Shown: positions 18,892-29,016, counted from the first letter of the stretch. The stretch is DNA of 58,342 bases from an uncultured Bacteroidia bacterium (GCA_905478335.1 CAJQIC010000023.1:1-58342), one strand, 5' to 3'. Numbers and translations: made by a program. Notes: a model not told the origin generated them from the letters alone.

Positions 18892-20991
18892 ATGAAAAAG
18901 CACTTACTAATTTTAATTATCGCTGGAATGGCAACCAGCACATCAGCACAGTTTTTGTCAACCAATGGGCCAAAAATGGAGTCTATTGTTGGCTTTGTCT
19001 GGGGATCAGGCGATACAGCTTTTGTAACCAAAGACAAAAACCTATACCGGACGTTTAACGGCGGGACCAAATGGACGGTGATGGCAAACGGCTTGCCCGA
19101 CGAAGTCGATCCTCGCTGTATCACAGTTGCTAATAATTTAGTGTATGTGGGTACAAATGATAAAGCCAGAATATACGTATCAAAGGATTGGGGAGATTCT
19201 TGGGAATCAGAAACGGATGGAAGTTCAGTATTATGGAAACCAACACATTTAACAAGTAACGGCATAGTTGTGTTGATTGGAGGGACTTTGTTTCCGCCAC
19301 ATTATTTTGATGCGACACAAAAAAAGTGGATTTCATCAGGCTTAAGTGGCACAACACATGGCCTTAGATATGTTGATGACAAAACGGTAATCTGCAATGT
19401 CGGCAGTCCTTCAAAAGGCTTGACTCACATCTCTACAGATGGCGGTAAGACTTGGACACAGACAGGTGATGAACCATCAGCCTCTAATTTAGATATCAAA
19501 GCCAAAACATATGACTATGCTAAAGTTGGCAACAGGATAATTTGTACACCAAGTATGAATGGTTATCAGCCACAATACTCCGACGACAATGGTGCTACCT
19601 GGACCGAAGGAACTGGCGCGGCGATGTCGAATCTTCCATATTACGGCAGAAAACTAAACGTTAGGGCTGACGGTACAATCTTATTGAGCAAAACAGGTGT
19701 GTTGTATGAATCGAAAGACAGTGGAGCAACATGGACGACTAATAACACGTGGTTAGGTGCCGATTTTACTTTTTGGAAATCAGAAGACATCCTAGCAAGT
19801 TTGGGAGATATAGACGAGAATGGGAGTACAAAATTTGGTTTCATAACAAGTGCCAACAATTTACTAGATATTAATGGCACACTCTATACTGAGGCTCAAT
19901 ATTATGGCTGCAACTACAAAAGTGGTTCATGGTCTTACGACAGTATAATTAATAATAAAAATTCAGGACGTTTTGGGACAGTGAACAAAATTGCATTGGT
20001 TGACGACTCGGTTTATTTCTGTACCACAAGCGGATTATTTGGTTCTAAATCGGGTAGTGAGTTTGTCTCTAATATTTGGGTAGAATTTGGACGTGCTAAC
20101 GTCGGGTCATTCTTCAAATCAGGTAATATGTATGTAATTGGAACCATTTCTAGCAGGGGAAACGTAGAGCCAAAGATTTATTATTCTTCAGATAAGAACG
20201 CCTGGACAGAAGCTACGTTCAGCAATAAAATAGGATTTGGTGCAGGTGGCGTTGCCAATCGCGTAGATAATTTCTTTAATCATGGTGGTAAGCTTTATGC
20301 GGATCTTCAAGGAGGTTATGCCGTGTCGAGCGACAATGGGAAGAACTGGACATGGAAAGGTGGTTCAACACTTGGAAATGTAGTGTCGAATGGATCTGTA
20401 ATTGTGCGGGTCAATGACGACATATTTACTTCGAAAAAAATTGAAATGTCGGCGGACGGTGATACATGGGAAACCGTAATGACAGGACTTCCAGGATATG
20501 CTAGTCAATCGAATTTTAGAGATTTTGGTGATGTGTACAGTGTTGGTGGAATAATTTATGCAGAGTCGTTTGGAGACAGTAAAAGAGTATTGGTTCAGTT
20601 AGACGTTGCCAATAAAAAATGGGTAGCTACAGATGATAACTCCGCGTTGCCAGCTGTTGGTGCACTAACCGATTTAGTGATGGTGAACAAGATTATATAT
20701 GCAGCAATTGCAAACGATGGTGTTTATGCCCTGGATGATGATCTTGGGTTCGCAAGAATTTCAAATCCTCAGATTAAATTATACCCAAATCCAGCTACTA
20801 GTCAACTAAGATTTGACGCTGGCTTACATATAAACTCAATTCAAGTATATACGTTGACTGGTGAGGTTGTGAAGTCTCAAAATGTTGAAGGTGTTGCTGC
20901 TATAGAAATTAGCGAGCTGCCAGCCGGCCATTATATTGTCGTTCTGGAGTCGGGGCAACAGCAATACCGCTCACGCTTTGTGAAGCAATAG
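18892..20991 (+). CDS. T9SS type A secreted protein with Asp-box-like repeats
   Basis: About 699 residues from the ATG at 18892, which begins a good signal peptide ending Thr-Ser-Ala-Gln; the upstream in-frame ATG adds a non-signal leader. The body carries sialidase/Asp-box-like motifs (STDGGKTWTQ, SDDNGATWTE, SKDSGATWTT, SSDNGKNWTW), suggesting a beta-propeller. The last ~75 residues are a type A T9SS signal (KLYPNPATSQLRF ... ELPAGHYIVVLESG). Secreted or surface-attached; function unknown. Its stop abuts the stop of the convergent MOSC gene with no spacer (TAGCTA). Confidence 0.88.
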   Translation: MKKHLLILIIAGMATSTSAQFLSTNGPKMESIVGFVWGSGDTAFVTKDKNLYRTFNGGTKWTVMANGLPDEVDPRCITVANNLVYVGTNDKARIYVSKDWGDSWESETDGSSVLWKPTHLTSNGIVVLIGGTLFPPHYFDATQKKWISSGLSGTTHGLRYVDDKTVICNVGSPSKGLTHISTDGGKTWTQTGDEPSASNLDIKAKTYDYAKVGNRIICTPSMNGYQPQYSDDNGATWTEGTGAAMSNLPYYGRKLNVRADGTILLSKTGVLYESKDSGATWTTNNTWLGADFTFWKSEDILASLGDIDENGSTKFGFITSANNLLDINGTLYTEAQYYGCNYKSGSWSYDSIINNKNSGRFGTVNKIALVDDSVYFCTTSGLFGSKSGSEFVSNIWVEFGRANVGSFFKSGNMYVIGTISSRGNVEPKIYYSSDKNAWTEATFSNKIGFGAGGVANRVDNFFNHGGKLYADLQGGYAVSSDNGKNWTWKGGSTLGNVVSNGSVIVRVNDDIFTSKKIEMSADGDTWETVMTGLPGYASQSNFRDFGDVYSVGGIIYAESFGDSKRVLVQLDVANKKWVATDDNSALPAVGALTDLVMVNKIIYAAIANDGVYALDDDLGFARISNPQIKLYPNPATSQLRFDAGLHINSIQVYTLTGEVVKSQNVEGVAAIEISELPAGHYIVVLESGQQQYRSRFVKQ

Positions 20992-21540
20992 CTACACACA
21001 AACTAGCGGTCGAAAAGGTTCGGGTGGATATTCCACTCGAATCTCGTCGTTTTTAGAGACTTTGCCGCCTTTTGTGACGACCGACATCACACCTGTTTTT
21101 CTAAATATGTTGCCTTCGGAATCTTTAGATATCACGGCTTTTAGCAATCCGCGTTGTACGTCGTTTAGCTGTTTACATGGTTCGCGCAAACCTGTAATCC
21201 GAACCTTTGCTTCGTTACCTAGGTGTAGAATTGTATCGGTTGGAAGGTGTAACAAATCGATGCCTTGTGTGGTTATGTTCTCACCAATCATCCCAGGCTC
21301 AATGTTGAAGCCTTCTTCCGCTAGTTCTTCAAATAATTCACTATGAACCAAATGCACTTGACGCAAATTTGGCGCGTCACGTTTTTTCAAAACAAGATAC
21401 CTGTGTTTCACAGTTTTGCCAGCATGCACGTCTCCTTCAATTCCAAAGTCTTCGATTAGTTCCACCGATTCTTGATTATGCTTACCCATGCTGTGGGTGT
21501 CGCTTTTACTTAATGCAATAATTTTTGGTAGGTCAGTCAT
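20992..21540 (-). CDS. MOSC domain protein
   Basis: 182 residues from the ATG at 21540; an upstream start would add 27 residues that look non-native. MOSC domains occur in molybdenum-cofactor sulfurases and in YiiM/MOSC detoxification proteins. Visible features: GIEGDVHAGK near the start, GMIGENITTQGIDL in the middle and the conserved Cys in GLREPCKQLND, the likely sulfur-carrying residue. Small single-domain members are thought to transfer or reduce sulfur or N-hydroxyl groups. A gene transcribed alone, divergent from the next lipoprotein. Confidence 0.88.
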   Translation of the reverse strand: MTDLPKIIALSKSDTHSMGKHNQESVELIEDFGIEGDVHAGKTVKHRYLVLKKRDAPNLRQVHLVHSELFEELAEEGFNIEPGMIGENITTQGIDLLHLPTDTILHLGNEAKVRITGLREPCKQLNDVQRGLLKAVISKDSEGNIFRKTGVMSVVTKGGKVSKNDEIRVEYPPEPFRPLVCV

Positions 21541-21653
21541 ACACGCAAATTTTAGATACTTTTTTCGGTTTTTAGTCAAAACAGCTTCATATCTGTCAAG
21601 AAATGTAGCTCCAGCCGACAACCCGAAGTATATTGCATCATCAGCTCATGGTT

Positions 21654-22472
21654 ATGAAAAAAATAGTTTTGATACTTACGGTCTCTGCATTGTTTCTGGT
21701 AGCTTGTAAAGAGGAGCCTCCTCCAGTAGATAAAACGGACAATACGGTTAAAACTGAAGAACTAGCAGTACCAGCAGTTGATACCAAGTATCGACCATTC
21801 TTGCATTTTTTTACCAGCATCCATTGTGGCGGTTGTGGCCGGTTTGGCATTCCTGTTTCTAATAAGGTAGCCGACGAAATGGGTGATAGCATTTTTATGC
21901 TGCCAACACACTTTAAGTACAATGACGTGTTTATCAATAACTCAACATTAGCTATTGAAAAAGCATTGGTGGTTACGTATCATTCTCCTCAACTTTGGGT
22001 AAATAAAAAAGAGCACACGTATGACATCATCAGCATGTCGCATGAAAAAGCCGCTGATTATTTGAAGACTGAGCTGAGAAAGGAATTGGATACTGACCCT
22101 GGATTGCATCTAGGTTTAGACTATAAACTTAAGGAGAATGGCAGACTAGAAGTTGTAGTCGCTGCAGAGAATGCAAGTGCGGAATCTGCTACCTATCATT
22201 TTGAAGTATATGGTATGGAAGATGGTTTAAATGAAGTGCAAGCTGGGAATGATCCTTACCGTAAAGATCATAATAGGGTAAATAGAGGCGGACAATTCGG
22301 TGGCATGGGCAAGATGCATACGTTTGCAGCCAACGAACAAGTTGTTGAACGATTCGAATATATTCCATGTTTAGGCTGTACTCCAGAAAAACTTTACTTC
22401 TCGGTCATAGCCTGGAAAGACCTTGGTAATGGAAGGTTTGAGTATGTAAATGGGTATGTGTTTAGGAAGTAG
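21654..22472 (+). CDS. Lipoprotein with a thioredoxin-like CxxC motif (Omp28-like)
   Basis: 272 residues from the ATG at 21654, chosen because it places a lipobox (LFLVAC) at the end of the signal peptide. Just after a short linker is FFTSIHCGGCGRFG, a CxxC in the position of a thioredoxin-fold active site, resembling Omp28-type proteins of Bacteroidota. Two more Cys occur near the end (PCLGCTPEK). It may act in periplasmic thiol chemistry or be structural; the resemblance is not strong enough to name it. A TATATTGC box at 21629-21636 could be its promoter. Confidence 0.7.
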   Translation: MKKIVLILTVSALFLVACKEEPPPVDKTDNTVKTEELAVPAVDTKYRPFLHFFTSIHCGGCGRFGIPVSNKVADEMGDSIFMLPTHFKYNDVFINNSTLAIEKALVVTYHSPQLWVNKKEHTYDIISMSHEKAADYLKTELRKELDTDPGLHLGLDYKLKENGRLEVVVAAENASAESATYHFEVYGMEDGLNEVQAGNDPYRKDHNRVNRGGQFGGMGKMHTFAANEQVVERFEYIPCLGCTPEKLYFSVIAWKDLGNGRFEYVNGYVFRK

Positions 22473-22760
22473 GCACTAGCCATTAGCGGTTAGACTTTAG
22501 GAGTTAGCCATTAGCCCAAAAAGAACAGAGAATAAAGAGAATAGAAAATAGACCCTAGTTGGGGCATAATTTTGTTGCTCAGTATTTAATTTGCCAATAG
22601 CCAATAGCCAATAGCCAATAGCCAATGGCGATTAGTGAGTTTAGACTATAGAGAATAGAATAAAGAGGATAGGCTATTGATGCTTTTTATTCAATCCTTC
22701 AGTCCTTCAATCCCTCATTCCTTCACACATTAGGCCAACAATCTTCAGAACATATTCTTC
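22473..22760. repeat. Intergenic region with perfect heptamer tandem repeat GCCAATA
   Basis: At 22593-22627 GCCAATA is repeated five times with one base changed in the last unit. Around it are related degenerate runs: TTAGCCATTAGCC at about 22503 and TTCAATCC/CTTCAGTC variants at about 22691-22730. No gene is seen. The pattern resembles heptanucleotide STRR repeats known from cyanobacteria. Confidence 0.8.
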
Positions 22761-22770
22761 TTGTGACTGT

Positions 22771-22778
22771 TAACTTTG
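22771..22778 (+). promoter_or_regulatory. Candidate -7 box (TAACTTTG)
   Basis: An exact match to TAnnTTTG, 25 bp upstream of the ATG at 22804. No -33 box is clear. Confidence 0.5.
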
Positions 22779-22803
22779 TAGAAATACACATAAATCTTAG
22801 CGC

Positions 22804-23661
22804 ATGAAAACGAGAATATCATCTTTAGTCACGTTACTACTCATTGGGTCAATGTCTTTTGCCGGAAATGCTGGACAAAAGAAAGATTCAACTGAACACA
22901 GTATAAAATTTAGCGGAGTTGCGGAAATTGGATTTTTGGCAGTGTTAAAACACAACGTTCAGTTTAGCAGCGCAGGCACGTACATCAATTATGTGAAAGA
23001 CGGCGGGCAAGATGTGTTATTCCCAGTGAATAGAATGTCGCTCGAATTGGAAGTAAATAAAAAGCATATCTGGACGTTCTTATATCAACCGTTACGATTA
23101 GAATCTACAGCACTTCTCAGTCGCGACTTGATCGTGGATGATTTGACATTCCCTGCTGGAACAGGAGTTAACTTCCTATACAACTTTCCATTTTTTCGTT
23201 TGAGTTACATGAAAGAATTTAGACCTAATGACGAGAAATTTAATTTCGCTTTTGGTGGTTCGCTGCAAATTAGAAATGCGACCATCGCATTTGAATCAAC
23301 CGATGGAAGTTTGTTCCGTTCCAATAGAGATATCGGCCCAGTGCCAGTTTTGAAGTTTCGGACACGCTATAGTCCAAATAAAAAAACATATTCGGAATTT
23401 GAAGCAGATGGTTTTTATGCACCGATTAGTTACTTGAATGGAAGTGATAATGAAGTTGTTGGGGCGATTTTAGATGCAAGCTTTCGTCAAGGACTTGTGA
23501 TCAACAAAGAAGTGAATGCGTTTTTAAATCTGCGTTACTTAGGTGGTGGTGCAGTAGGAAGTTCGGACGATGATCCAGGACCAGGTGATGGTTACGTTAA
23601 AAATTGGTTGCACTTCTCAACTGTTACAGCTGGCTTTGTTTATACGTTTCCTCGGTTTTAA
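22804..23661 (+). CDS. Outer-membrane beta-barrel protein of unknown function
   Basis: 285 residues with a signal peptide ending near Ser-Phe-Ala-Gly. The mature chain alternates polar and aromatic residues in short strands and ends in Phe (YTFPRF), the usual C-terminal signature for BAM-inserted barrels. An acidic Asp/Gly/Pro-rich loop, SSDDDPGPGDG, lies near 255. No family was recognised. Transcribed alone. Confidence 0.7.
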   Translation: MKTRISSLVTLLLIGSMSFAGNAGQKKDSTEHSIKFSGVAEIGFLAVLKHNVQFSSAGTYINYVKDGGQDVLFPVNRMSLELEVNKKHIWTFLYQPLRLESTALLSRDLIVDDLTFPAGTGVNFLYNFPFFRLSYMKEFRPNDEKFNFAFGGSLQIRNATIAFESTDGSLFRSNRDIGPVPVLKFRTRYSPNKKTYSEFEADGFYAPISYLNGSDNEVVGAILDASFRQGLVINKEVNAFLNLRYLGGGAVGSSDDDPGPGDGYVKNWLHFSTVTAGFVYTFPRF

Positions 23662-23861
23662 ATATATGGTGGGATTTAAGGATTGAATGGTGAGATTTTT
23701 GATTTCAGAATCCAGATTTCGCTATACGTCATTCAGAGCGCAGCGAAGAATCGTTTTTGTGATTCTTCAATCCTTCAATACTTTAGTCCTTCAGACATTA
23801 GTAATGAGATGGCTCAGACTATATGGAATAGAGCAAAGAGAATGACCTCGTTTGATTTTTC

Positions 23862-26009
23862 TTACCTTAAGACAATTAGTCTGCCATTTGTCGATTGTTT
23901 CATATGAAATCCAGATATCATTGCGGTGTATCTTGCAATGTATATGTAGGTTCCAGAAGGTATAGCTTTATTTAGGTAAGTCATATCCCACTTTTGATTG
24001 ATATCGGTTGATTGATATACTTTTTGCCCCCAACGGTTGTAAATTTCAATAGTGTATTCGATTAACTTATCACAATTGGACACTGGCCCAAAAGTTTCAT
24101 TAAGCCCATCATAATTTGGTGAAACGGCATTTGGGAAGATCAAATCGCAAGCACACTCTTTAAGCTCAATTTCTATTTGTGCAGAATCTGAACCACATAC
24201 GTTTTTAGCTTCCACATTTAGACTGCCACTATAATCTTTAATCGTAAAATTTTTCGCACGAAGATTTCCATTCCAAATCACCTCGGCATTGTCTATGTCA
24301 GATTTTAAGACGTATTCCTCTTTGTCACATAGCAGAAAATTTTGTGGTAAGTTAAACACGGGTTTAGCAAGACCGTGAATATTGATAGAGTCAATGTTAG
24401 AGCAGTGTTCTCTACTTGTTTTAAACCAATAAGTTCCTGGCTCAGTTAAAAACTTCGTATTGTTGGTTTCACCTGTGCTCCATAAATATGTATATGGCCC
24501 ATTGATCAAAACCTTTTTCAGAATAGTGTCGCCTTGACATAGGATTGTGTCTTGTCCAAGATTAAATGGTTCGATAGTTAATTCTTTTACGGAGATTTCC
24601 TCAAAGGCAATACCGCACATATTTTGACCAGTAATGGTATTCGTTTGGGTGGTGCTCACATATCGGTTTGTCGCGGTGAAGCCATCTGACCAAACGATAG
24701 GCTGTCCATTTGGCTTAGCCTGAACGATCAGTAGAAGTGAATCTCCTGTACAAAATGTTCTGCCATCACTTACATGAATACTTGGAGGGCTTAGTGTTTC
24801 AACTTTTATGGTATCTGACGTAAAACATTCTGATCCGTTCCATGTCTTTACCCAATATGTCCCATCGTTTGATACTTGTCTTTTAGCAGATTTTGAGCCA
24901 TTCTCCCACACTATTTTGTCAAATTGTCCTTTGACAGCTAAAGGCACCATCTGTCCTTTGCATACCAATGTGTCTTTTCCCAAATCATAAACAGCTGGTG
25001 AACTGTTAACAATGACATGTGTCGTGTCAGTAATTTTTATGCCGCACTTGTCTTTATATGTTACAGTGTAAATTGTGCTTTCTGTGGCGTAAGACTTTGG
25101 GTTGCGTATCGTTGATTTGCTCAAATTAAAGGTAGGCAGCCAGGCGTAGACATTGTCTTGACTTTCTCTCGCATTTAACAGTGCTTCCTCGCCTTTGCAC
25201 ATGTGTATAGAGTCAGGAATGATTATATCATTTCTGAGACAAGCTATTTGTGCATTATACTCTCCTCCGGTTGCCGAGGTGAAGCCCCAGTAAACTTGCT
25301 GTTGACCTTTAAATATGTTGTTGACTATGTCGTACGATTTAGTCAGTCTAAGGCTGCAGTCAAACCACACGCTAATTGTTTTTGTTGCCTCATCCCATTT
25401 GATTCTTACAAGATGATCCTTCCCATCTTCTATATTCTCTCCTGAGGCGTTAGCATTTACCGGGCCTGCTAAACTATTTGCACCATTGTGGTTGATTTCT
25501 CCGTCTTTCAATATGCCAATGTGGTCATTTGCTAAATCACCTAAGTGTGAATTATTGTAATCGTCAAATTCGATGCCTAGACTTGGGGAAAAGCCTTGAT
25601 AGCCCAAACCTCCACCAGGCGCACCAAGTGCTTTAGTGCCGACGGTTTGTAAAACGAAAACAATTCCATCAGCACCTTGGTTCCTATTCCCAAAGTTTAA
25701 ATTGAATTCAAGATCGAAATTCTTGCTGAGGTCTAACTTTTCTGCATACCACACGGAACCGTTTTTCCCTGTTGATGCAGGGGTCAATTGGTAACACTGA
25801 CCGCCTGTAGATTTTGCAGAACCATTTGTGAAGTAACTTTGGCTTAGTGCTGGAGAAATAAAACAGCACATAGCTAATACGAAGCTTAACTTAATCAAGC
25901 CATATAAACTTTGAAACAACTGGGTGTTTAATGTCAATGATGTTTTGCCTAATTGGTAGACTAAATCAAATATACTGTTCTCGGTTCTCATATGGCAAAG
26001 GTGATTCAA
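23862..26009 (-). CDS. T9SS type B secreted protein with an L-type lectin domain
   Basis: 715 residues. Two starts are possible: 26009, or 25991 (MRTENSI). Both leave an unusually long polar stretch before the hydrophobic signal segment (about 38-57, ending PALSQS). Next comes an L-type (legume-like) lectin domain (about 60-265; NQGADGIVFVLQ, GIEFDDYNNS, the metal and sugar site of the fold). Then come several Ig-like or SprB-like segments with paired Cys, and a type B T9SS signal (last ~90; FPNAVSPNYDGLNE, IYNRWG). Likely a sugar-binding adhesin. It ends only 200 bp from the convergent barrel gene. Confidence 0.88.
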   Translation of the reverse strand: MNHLCHMRTENSIFDLVYQLGKTSLTLNTQLFQSLYGLIKLSFVLAMCCFISPALSQSYFTNGSAKSTGGQCYQLTPASTGKNGSVWYAEKLDLSKNFDLEFNLNFGNRNQGADGIVFVLQTVGTKALGAPGGGLGYQGFSPSLGIEFDDYNNSHLGDLANDHIGILKDGEINHNGANSLAGPVNANASGENIEDGKDHLVRIKWDEATKTISVWFDCSLRLTKSYDIVNNIFKGQQQVYWGFTSATGGEYNAQIACLRNDIIIPDSIHMCKGEEALLNARESQDNVYAWLPTFNLSKSTIRNPKSYATESTIYTVTYKDKCGIKITDTTHVIVNSSPAVYDLGKDTLVCKGQMVPLAVKGQFDKIVWENGSKSAKRQVSNDGTYWVKTWNGSECFTSDTIKVETLSPPSIHVSDGRTFCTGDSLLLIVQAKPNGQPIVWSDGFTATNRYVSTTQTNTITGQNMCGIAFEEISVKELTIEPFNLGQDTILCQGDTILKKVLINGPYTYLWSTGETNNTKFLTEPGTYWFKTSREHCSNIDSINIHGLAKPVFNLPQNFLLCDKEEYVLKSDIDNAEVIWNGNLRAKNFTIKDYSGSLNVEAKNVCGSDSAQIEIELKECACDLIFPNAVSPNYDGLNETFGPVSNCDKLIEYTIEIYNRWGQKVYQSTDINQKWDMTYLNKAIPSGTYIYIARYTAMISGFHMKQSTNGRLIVLR

Positions 26010-26280
26010 CTTGAGCCGTCACAATAATTCAATAAATAAGGCGTGAATTAAATTCACGGCATAATTACACATTTAGTCACTCTAGCTTATGCTATAAGCC
26101 ATATTTAATATAAGGAGTGCATTTTGTTCCAATATGTGGGCATATTCGATAAAATAGCATCATTAAAATGCATATTTATTAAATTGTAATAAACATGAAA
26201 TACGGTTTAGTGCTTTGCTATAGCTGTTGTCGCCGGATGCAAGGGTCTAAAACACATCAAATAAGTCACATGTCTTTTAG

Positions 26281-26486
26281 CCTGTGCTTAGGTTTAAAAT
26301 ATGCAGGATCTAAAAAGCGACGGACTGCCAAAAATGCGGGGGAGGTGATGGACTGTGTTGAGGAGCATATTTTTGACAAGACTTTCCGTCGGCAGACTGA
26401 CACGTTTGTTTCGTTTTTTCATCAAAGAAAAAAGTGAAAACCGGGTTATAGGGTTGGTAAACCCTACACTAAGAACATTGGCCGGA
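26281..26486. repeat. Dispersed hairpin repeat element, copy 3 (divergent)
   Basis: Part of a ~530-bp gap without a gene (26010-26539). Diverged but recognisable: the core CCAAAAATGCGGGGGA near 26330, GAGCATATTTTTG near 26362, the GACACGTTTGTTTCG arm near 26399 and a closing GGGTTATAGGG with the hairpin AGGGTTGGTAAACCCT near 26450. The hairpin differs in sequence from those of other copies but keeps the same shape. Confidence 0.65.
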
Positions 26487-26512
26487 TGGGTAAGCCCTTA
26501 GAAAGAAAATAG

Positions 26513-26520
26513 TAGCTTTG
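26513..26520 (+). promoter_or_regulatory. Candidate -7 box (TAGCTTTG) of glyS
   Basis: An exact match to TAnnTTTG, 19 bp before the glycyl-tRNA synthetase ATG, and just outside the repeat element, so the promoter is not part of the repeat. Confidence 0.55.
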
Positions 26521-26539
26521 CCCCTTCAATAAAATTTGA

Positions 26540-28075
26540 ATGTCTGAAGAACAATTCAAGAACGTAATATCCCATGCCAAAGAGTATGGATTCGTCTTTC
26601 AATCGAGTGAAATATATGATGGTTTGTCTGCCGTTTATGACTATGGTCAGAACGGTGTAGAGCTGAAGAAAAACATCAGAGAATACTGGTGGAAAAGCAT
26701 GGTGCAGCTCCACGACAATATCGTAGGTGTTGATGCGGCAATCTTTATGGCGCCAAAAGTGTGGAAAGCCAGTGGTCACGTTGATGGTTTTAGCGACCCG
26801 ATGATAGACAACAAGGATTCTAACAAACGATATCGCGCTGATGTTTTAATCGAAGACTATCAGGAAAAATATAGGGTTAAAAACCAAAAAGAAATCACCA
26901 AAGCGAAAAAACGATTTGGTGATGATTTCGACGAGGAACAGTTTGTAGCCACTAATCCTAACATCGCACGAAACAATGCAAAAATCGCAGAAATAGACCA
27001 ACGATTAAGCGAAGGTTTAGAGTCTGGTGAATTACATAAAGTCAAAGAACTTATTGAGGACTTAGGCATTGCTTGCCCGGTGTCTGGTAGTAAGAACTGG
27101 ACGGATGTACGTCAGTTTAATTTGATGTACAGTACACAAATGAGCGCCACCGACGGAGAGAGTCAGATTTATCTCAGACCAGAAACGGCGCAAGGGATTT
27201 TTGTGAATTACCTCAATATCCAAAAGACGGGTCGAATGAAACTTCCATTTGGTATTGCTCAAACGGGTAAGGCATTCAGAAACGAAATTGTAGCACGTCA
27301 ATTCATCATGCGGATGAAAGAGTTTGAACAAATGGAGATGCAATTCTTTGTTCAGCCTGGAACCGAAATGAAGTGGTACGATTACTGGAAGTCGCACCGA
27401 TTGAAGTGGCACCAAAATTTAGGAATAGATTCTGAAAAATATCGATACCACGATCACGTTAAGTTGGCACATTATGCTAACGCTGCGGTTGATATTGAAT
27501 TTGATTTTCCTTTCGGATTTAAAGAAGTTGAAGGTATTCACTCTCGAACAGATTTTGACCTTAAACAACACGAAGCGTTTACCGGTAAGAAGCTGCGATA
27601 CTTCGACAATGAGTCGAATGAAAGTTATGTGCCTTACGTGGTTGAAACATCTATTGGTTTAGATAGAATGTTTTTGGTGTTGATGACTAACGCCCTACAA
27701 AATGAGGACCTAGGAGAAGGAAAATCTAGAACGGTACTTCGCTTACCAGCAGCCTTAGCACCGTATCAATGTGCAATTTTACCAGTGGTGAAAAAAGATG
27801 GTTTACCAGAATTGTCAAAGAAAATAATGGATACGCTAAAACTTGACTTCAATTGCTATTACGAAGAGAAAGATAGTATTGGGAAAAGGTACCGAAGACA
27901 AGATGCTATCGGAACACCCATCTGTATTACAGTAGATCACGAGAGCTTGGAAGACAACGCAGTTACCATCCGCTTCAGAGATTCAATGGATCAGAAACGC
28001 GTCGCCATTAATGAGTTAGAAGGCATCATTTCGAAAGAGGTGAGCATGAAAGCGTTGCTTCAGGGATTGATCTAG
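26540..28075 (+). CDS. glyS: Glycyl-tRNA synthetase, homodimeric class II type
   Basis: 511 residues, the alpha2 (eukaryote- and archaea-like) form found in Bacteroidota rather than the two-subunit bacterial form. Class II motifs are visible: RPETAQGIFVNY, motif 2 with AFRNEI and the following RMKEFEQMEMQFF (about 247-275), and motif 3 around ETSIGLDRM. The C-terminal anticodon-binding domain covers roughly the last 100 residues. It charges tRNA-Gly in the cytoplasm. Transcribed alone from a box at 26513. Confidence 0.96.
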   Translation: MSEEQFKNVISHAKEYGFVFQSSEIYDGLSAVYDYGQNGVELKKNIREYWWKSMVQLHDNIVGVDAAIFMAPKVWKASGHVDGFSDPMIDNKDSNKRYRADVLIEDYQEKYRVKNQKEITKAKKRFGDDFDEEQFVATNPNIARNNAKIAEIDQRLSEGLESGELHKVKELIEDLGIACPVSGSKNWTDVRQFNLMYSTQMSATDGESQIYLRPETAQGIFVNYLNIQKTGRMKLPFGIAQTGKAFRNEIVARQFIMRMKEFEQMEMQFFVQPGTEMKWYDYWKSHRLKWHQNLGIDSEKYRYHDHVKLAHYANAAVDIEFDFPFGFKEVEGIHSRTDFDLKQHEAFTGKKLRYFDNESNESYVPYVVETSIGLDRMFLVLMTNALQNEDLGEGKSRTVLRLPAALAPYQCAILPVVKKDGLPELSKKIMDTLKLDFNCYYEEKDSIGKRYRRQDAIGTPICITVDHESLEDNAVTIRFRDSMDQKRVAINELEGIISKEVSMKALLQGLI

Positions 28076-28390
28076 TTGAGAGTTGATAATTGAGAGTTGA
28101 AAGTTGAAAATGGCTAGTTCATGATTTTGGGTCTAAATTCAATTTGTCTTCTGTCATTCAGTCTTATATCAACAAGTCTTGAGTCAACCAGTCTGACGTC
28201 AATACACTCTATTAAACATTAAGAATTAAAAATTGAAAATTGAAAGTTGAAAATGGCTAGTTCATGATTTTGGATCTAAAATTCAATCGTCTTTAGTCCT
28301 GAGTCAATCAGTCTTGGATCAACAAGTCTTGAGTCAGCTAGTCTTACATCAATAAACTCAATTAAACATTAAGCATTAAACATTAAAAAT
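28076..28390. repeat. Tandem duplication of a ~143-bp unit with heptamer repeats
   Basis: No gene. Two head-to-tail copies with a period of 143 bp (for example AAATGGCTAGTTCATGATTT starts at about 28108 and again at about 28251). Each begins with TTGAAAG-type heptamers and contains AGTCTTGAGTCAACC-type 15-bp variants. The copies have drifted in sequence. Confidence 0.8.
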
Positions 28391-28392
28391 TG

Positions 28393-29016
28393 TTACCGCT
28401 TCTTAAACCTACAGAAAGTAAAATTCTGCACGGTGTCGAATGGTGTATTATGATCCACATTGGCACATTCGATTTTAACGAAATTGTCGGCGAACGTTCG
28501 TACCATACTCTGCTGTGAATATTGTGTTATTTCGATGCCGCTGCATTTTAATGGGCCGTTTTCTGAAAACGTCCCAACAATCAAAGAACCAAATGTTTGT
28601 AAAGCTTGATTGGCAGTCGAAACATAACGTTTAATGTCTTCAGGCTTCGTTAAGAAATGGAAAGCCGCACGATCGTGCCAAACATCATACTGTCTTGTAG
28701 GTACAAAGCTGTTAACATCCTCAACAATCCAATGTACATGGTTTGCAAGGTCACCTAGTCTGTCTTTGGCGCGGTTAATCGCCGCTTCCGAAATATCCAA
28801 AACAGTAATGTTGGTGTATCCGGCTTTTAATAAATGGTCAACCAAAAAACTGTCTCCACCGCCAATGTCTATGATGGCTGAATCCAAATTCAATTGAAGC
28901 GCACCAATGAATTCTAACGAAATTTCTGGCGTTGGCTGATACCAACTAACATCCTCTAACGATTTCGTTGTGTAGATTTTCTCCCAATGTTCTTTTGAAT
29001 CAAATTCAGTTGTCAT
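28393..29016 (-). CDS. Class I SAM-dependent methyltransferase
   Basis: 207 residues. The SAM-binding motif I is IIDIGGGDSFL (48-58), followed by TVLDISEAAINRAKDRL (motif Post I) and an acidic VEDVNSF segment. The overall pattern (EHWEKIYTTKSLEDVSWYQ at the start) is that of the TehB-like/thiopurine-methyltransferase-like group. Substrate unknown. It lacks the cysteines of arsenite methyltransferase ArsM, so it should not be taken for the missing enzyme of the arsenosugar pathway. Its start overlaps the end of the upstream membrane protein gene by 11 bp, the last gene of a three-gene set. Confidence 0.88.
   Translation of the reverse strand: MTTEFDSKEHWEKIYTTKSLEDVSWYQPTPEISLEFIGALQLNLDSAIIDIGGGDSFLVDHLLKAGYTNITVLDISEAAINRAKDRLGDLANHVHWIVEDVNSFVPTRQYDVWHDRAAFHFLTKPEDIKRYVSTANQALQTFGSLIVGTFSENGPLKCSGIEITQYSQQSMVRTFADNFVKIECANVDHNTPFDTVQNFTFCRFKKR

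Noticed and set aside
28393-29016. Methyltransferase as ArsM
   Set aside because: It lacks the conserved cysteines and has the TehB-like N-terminus.
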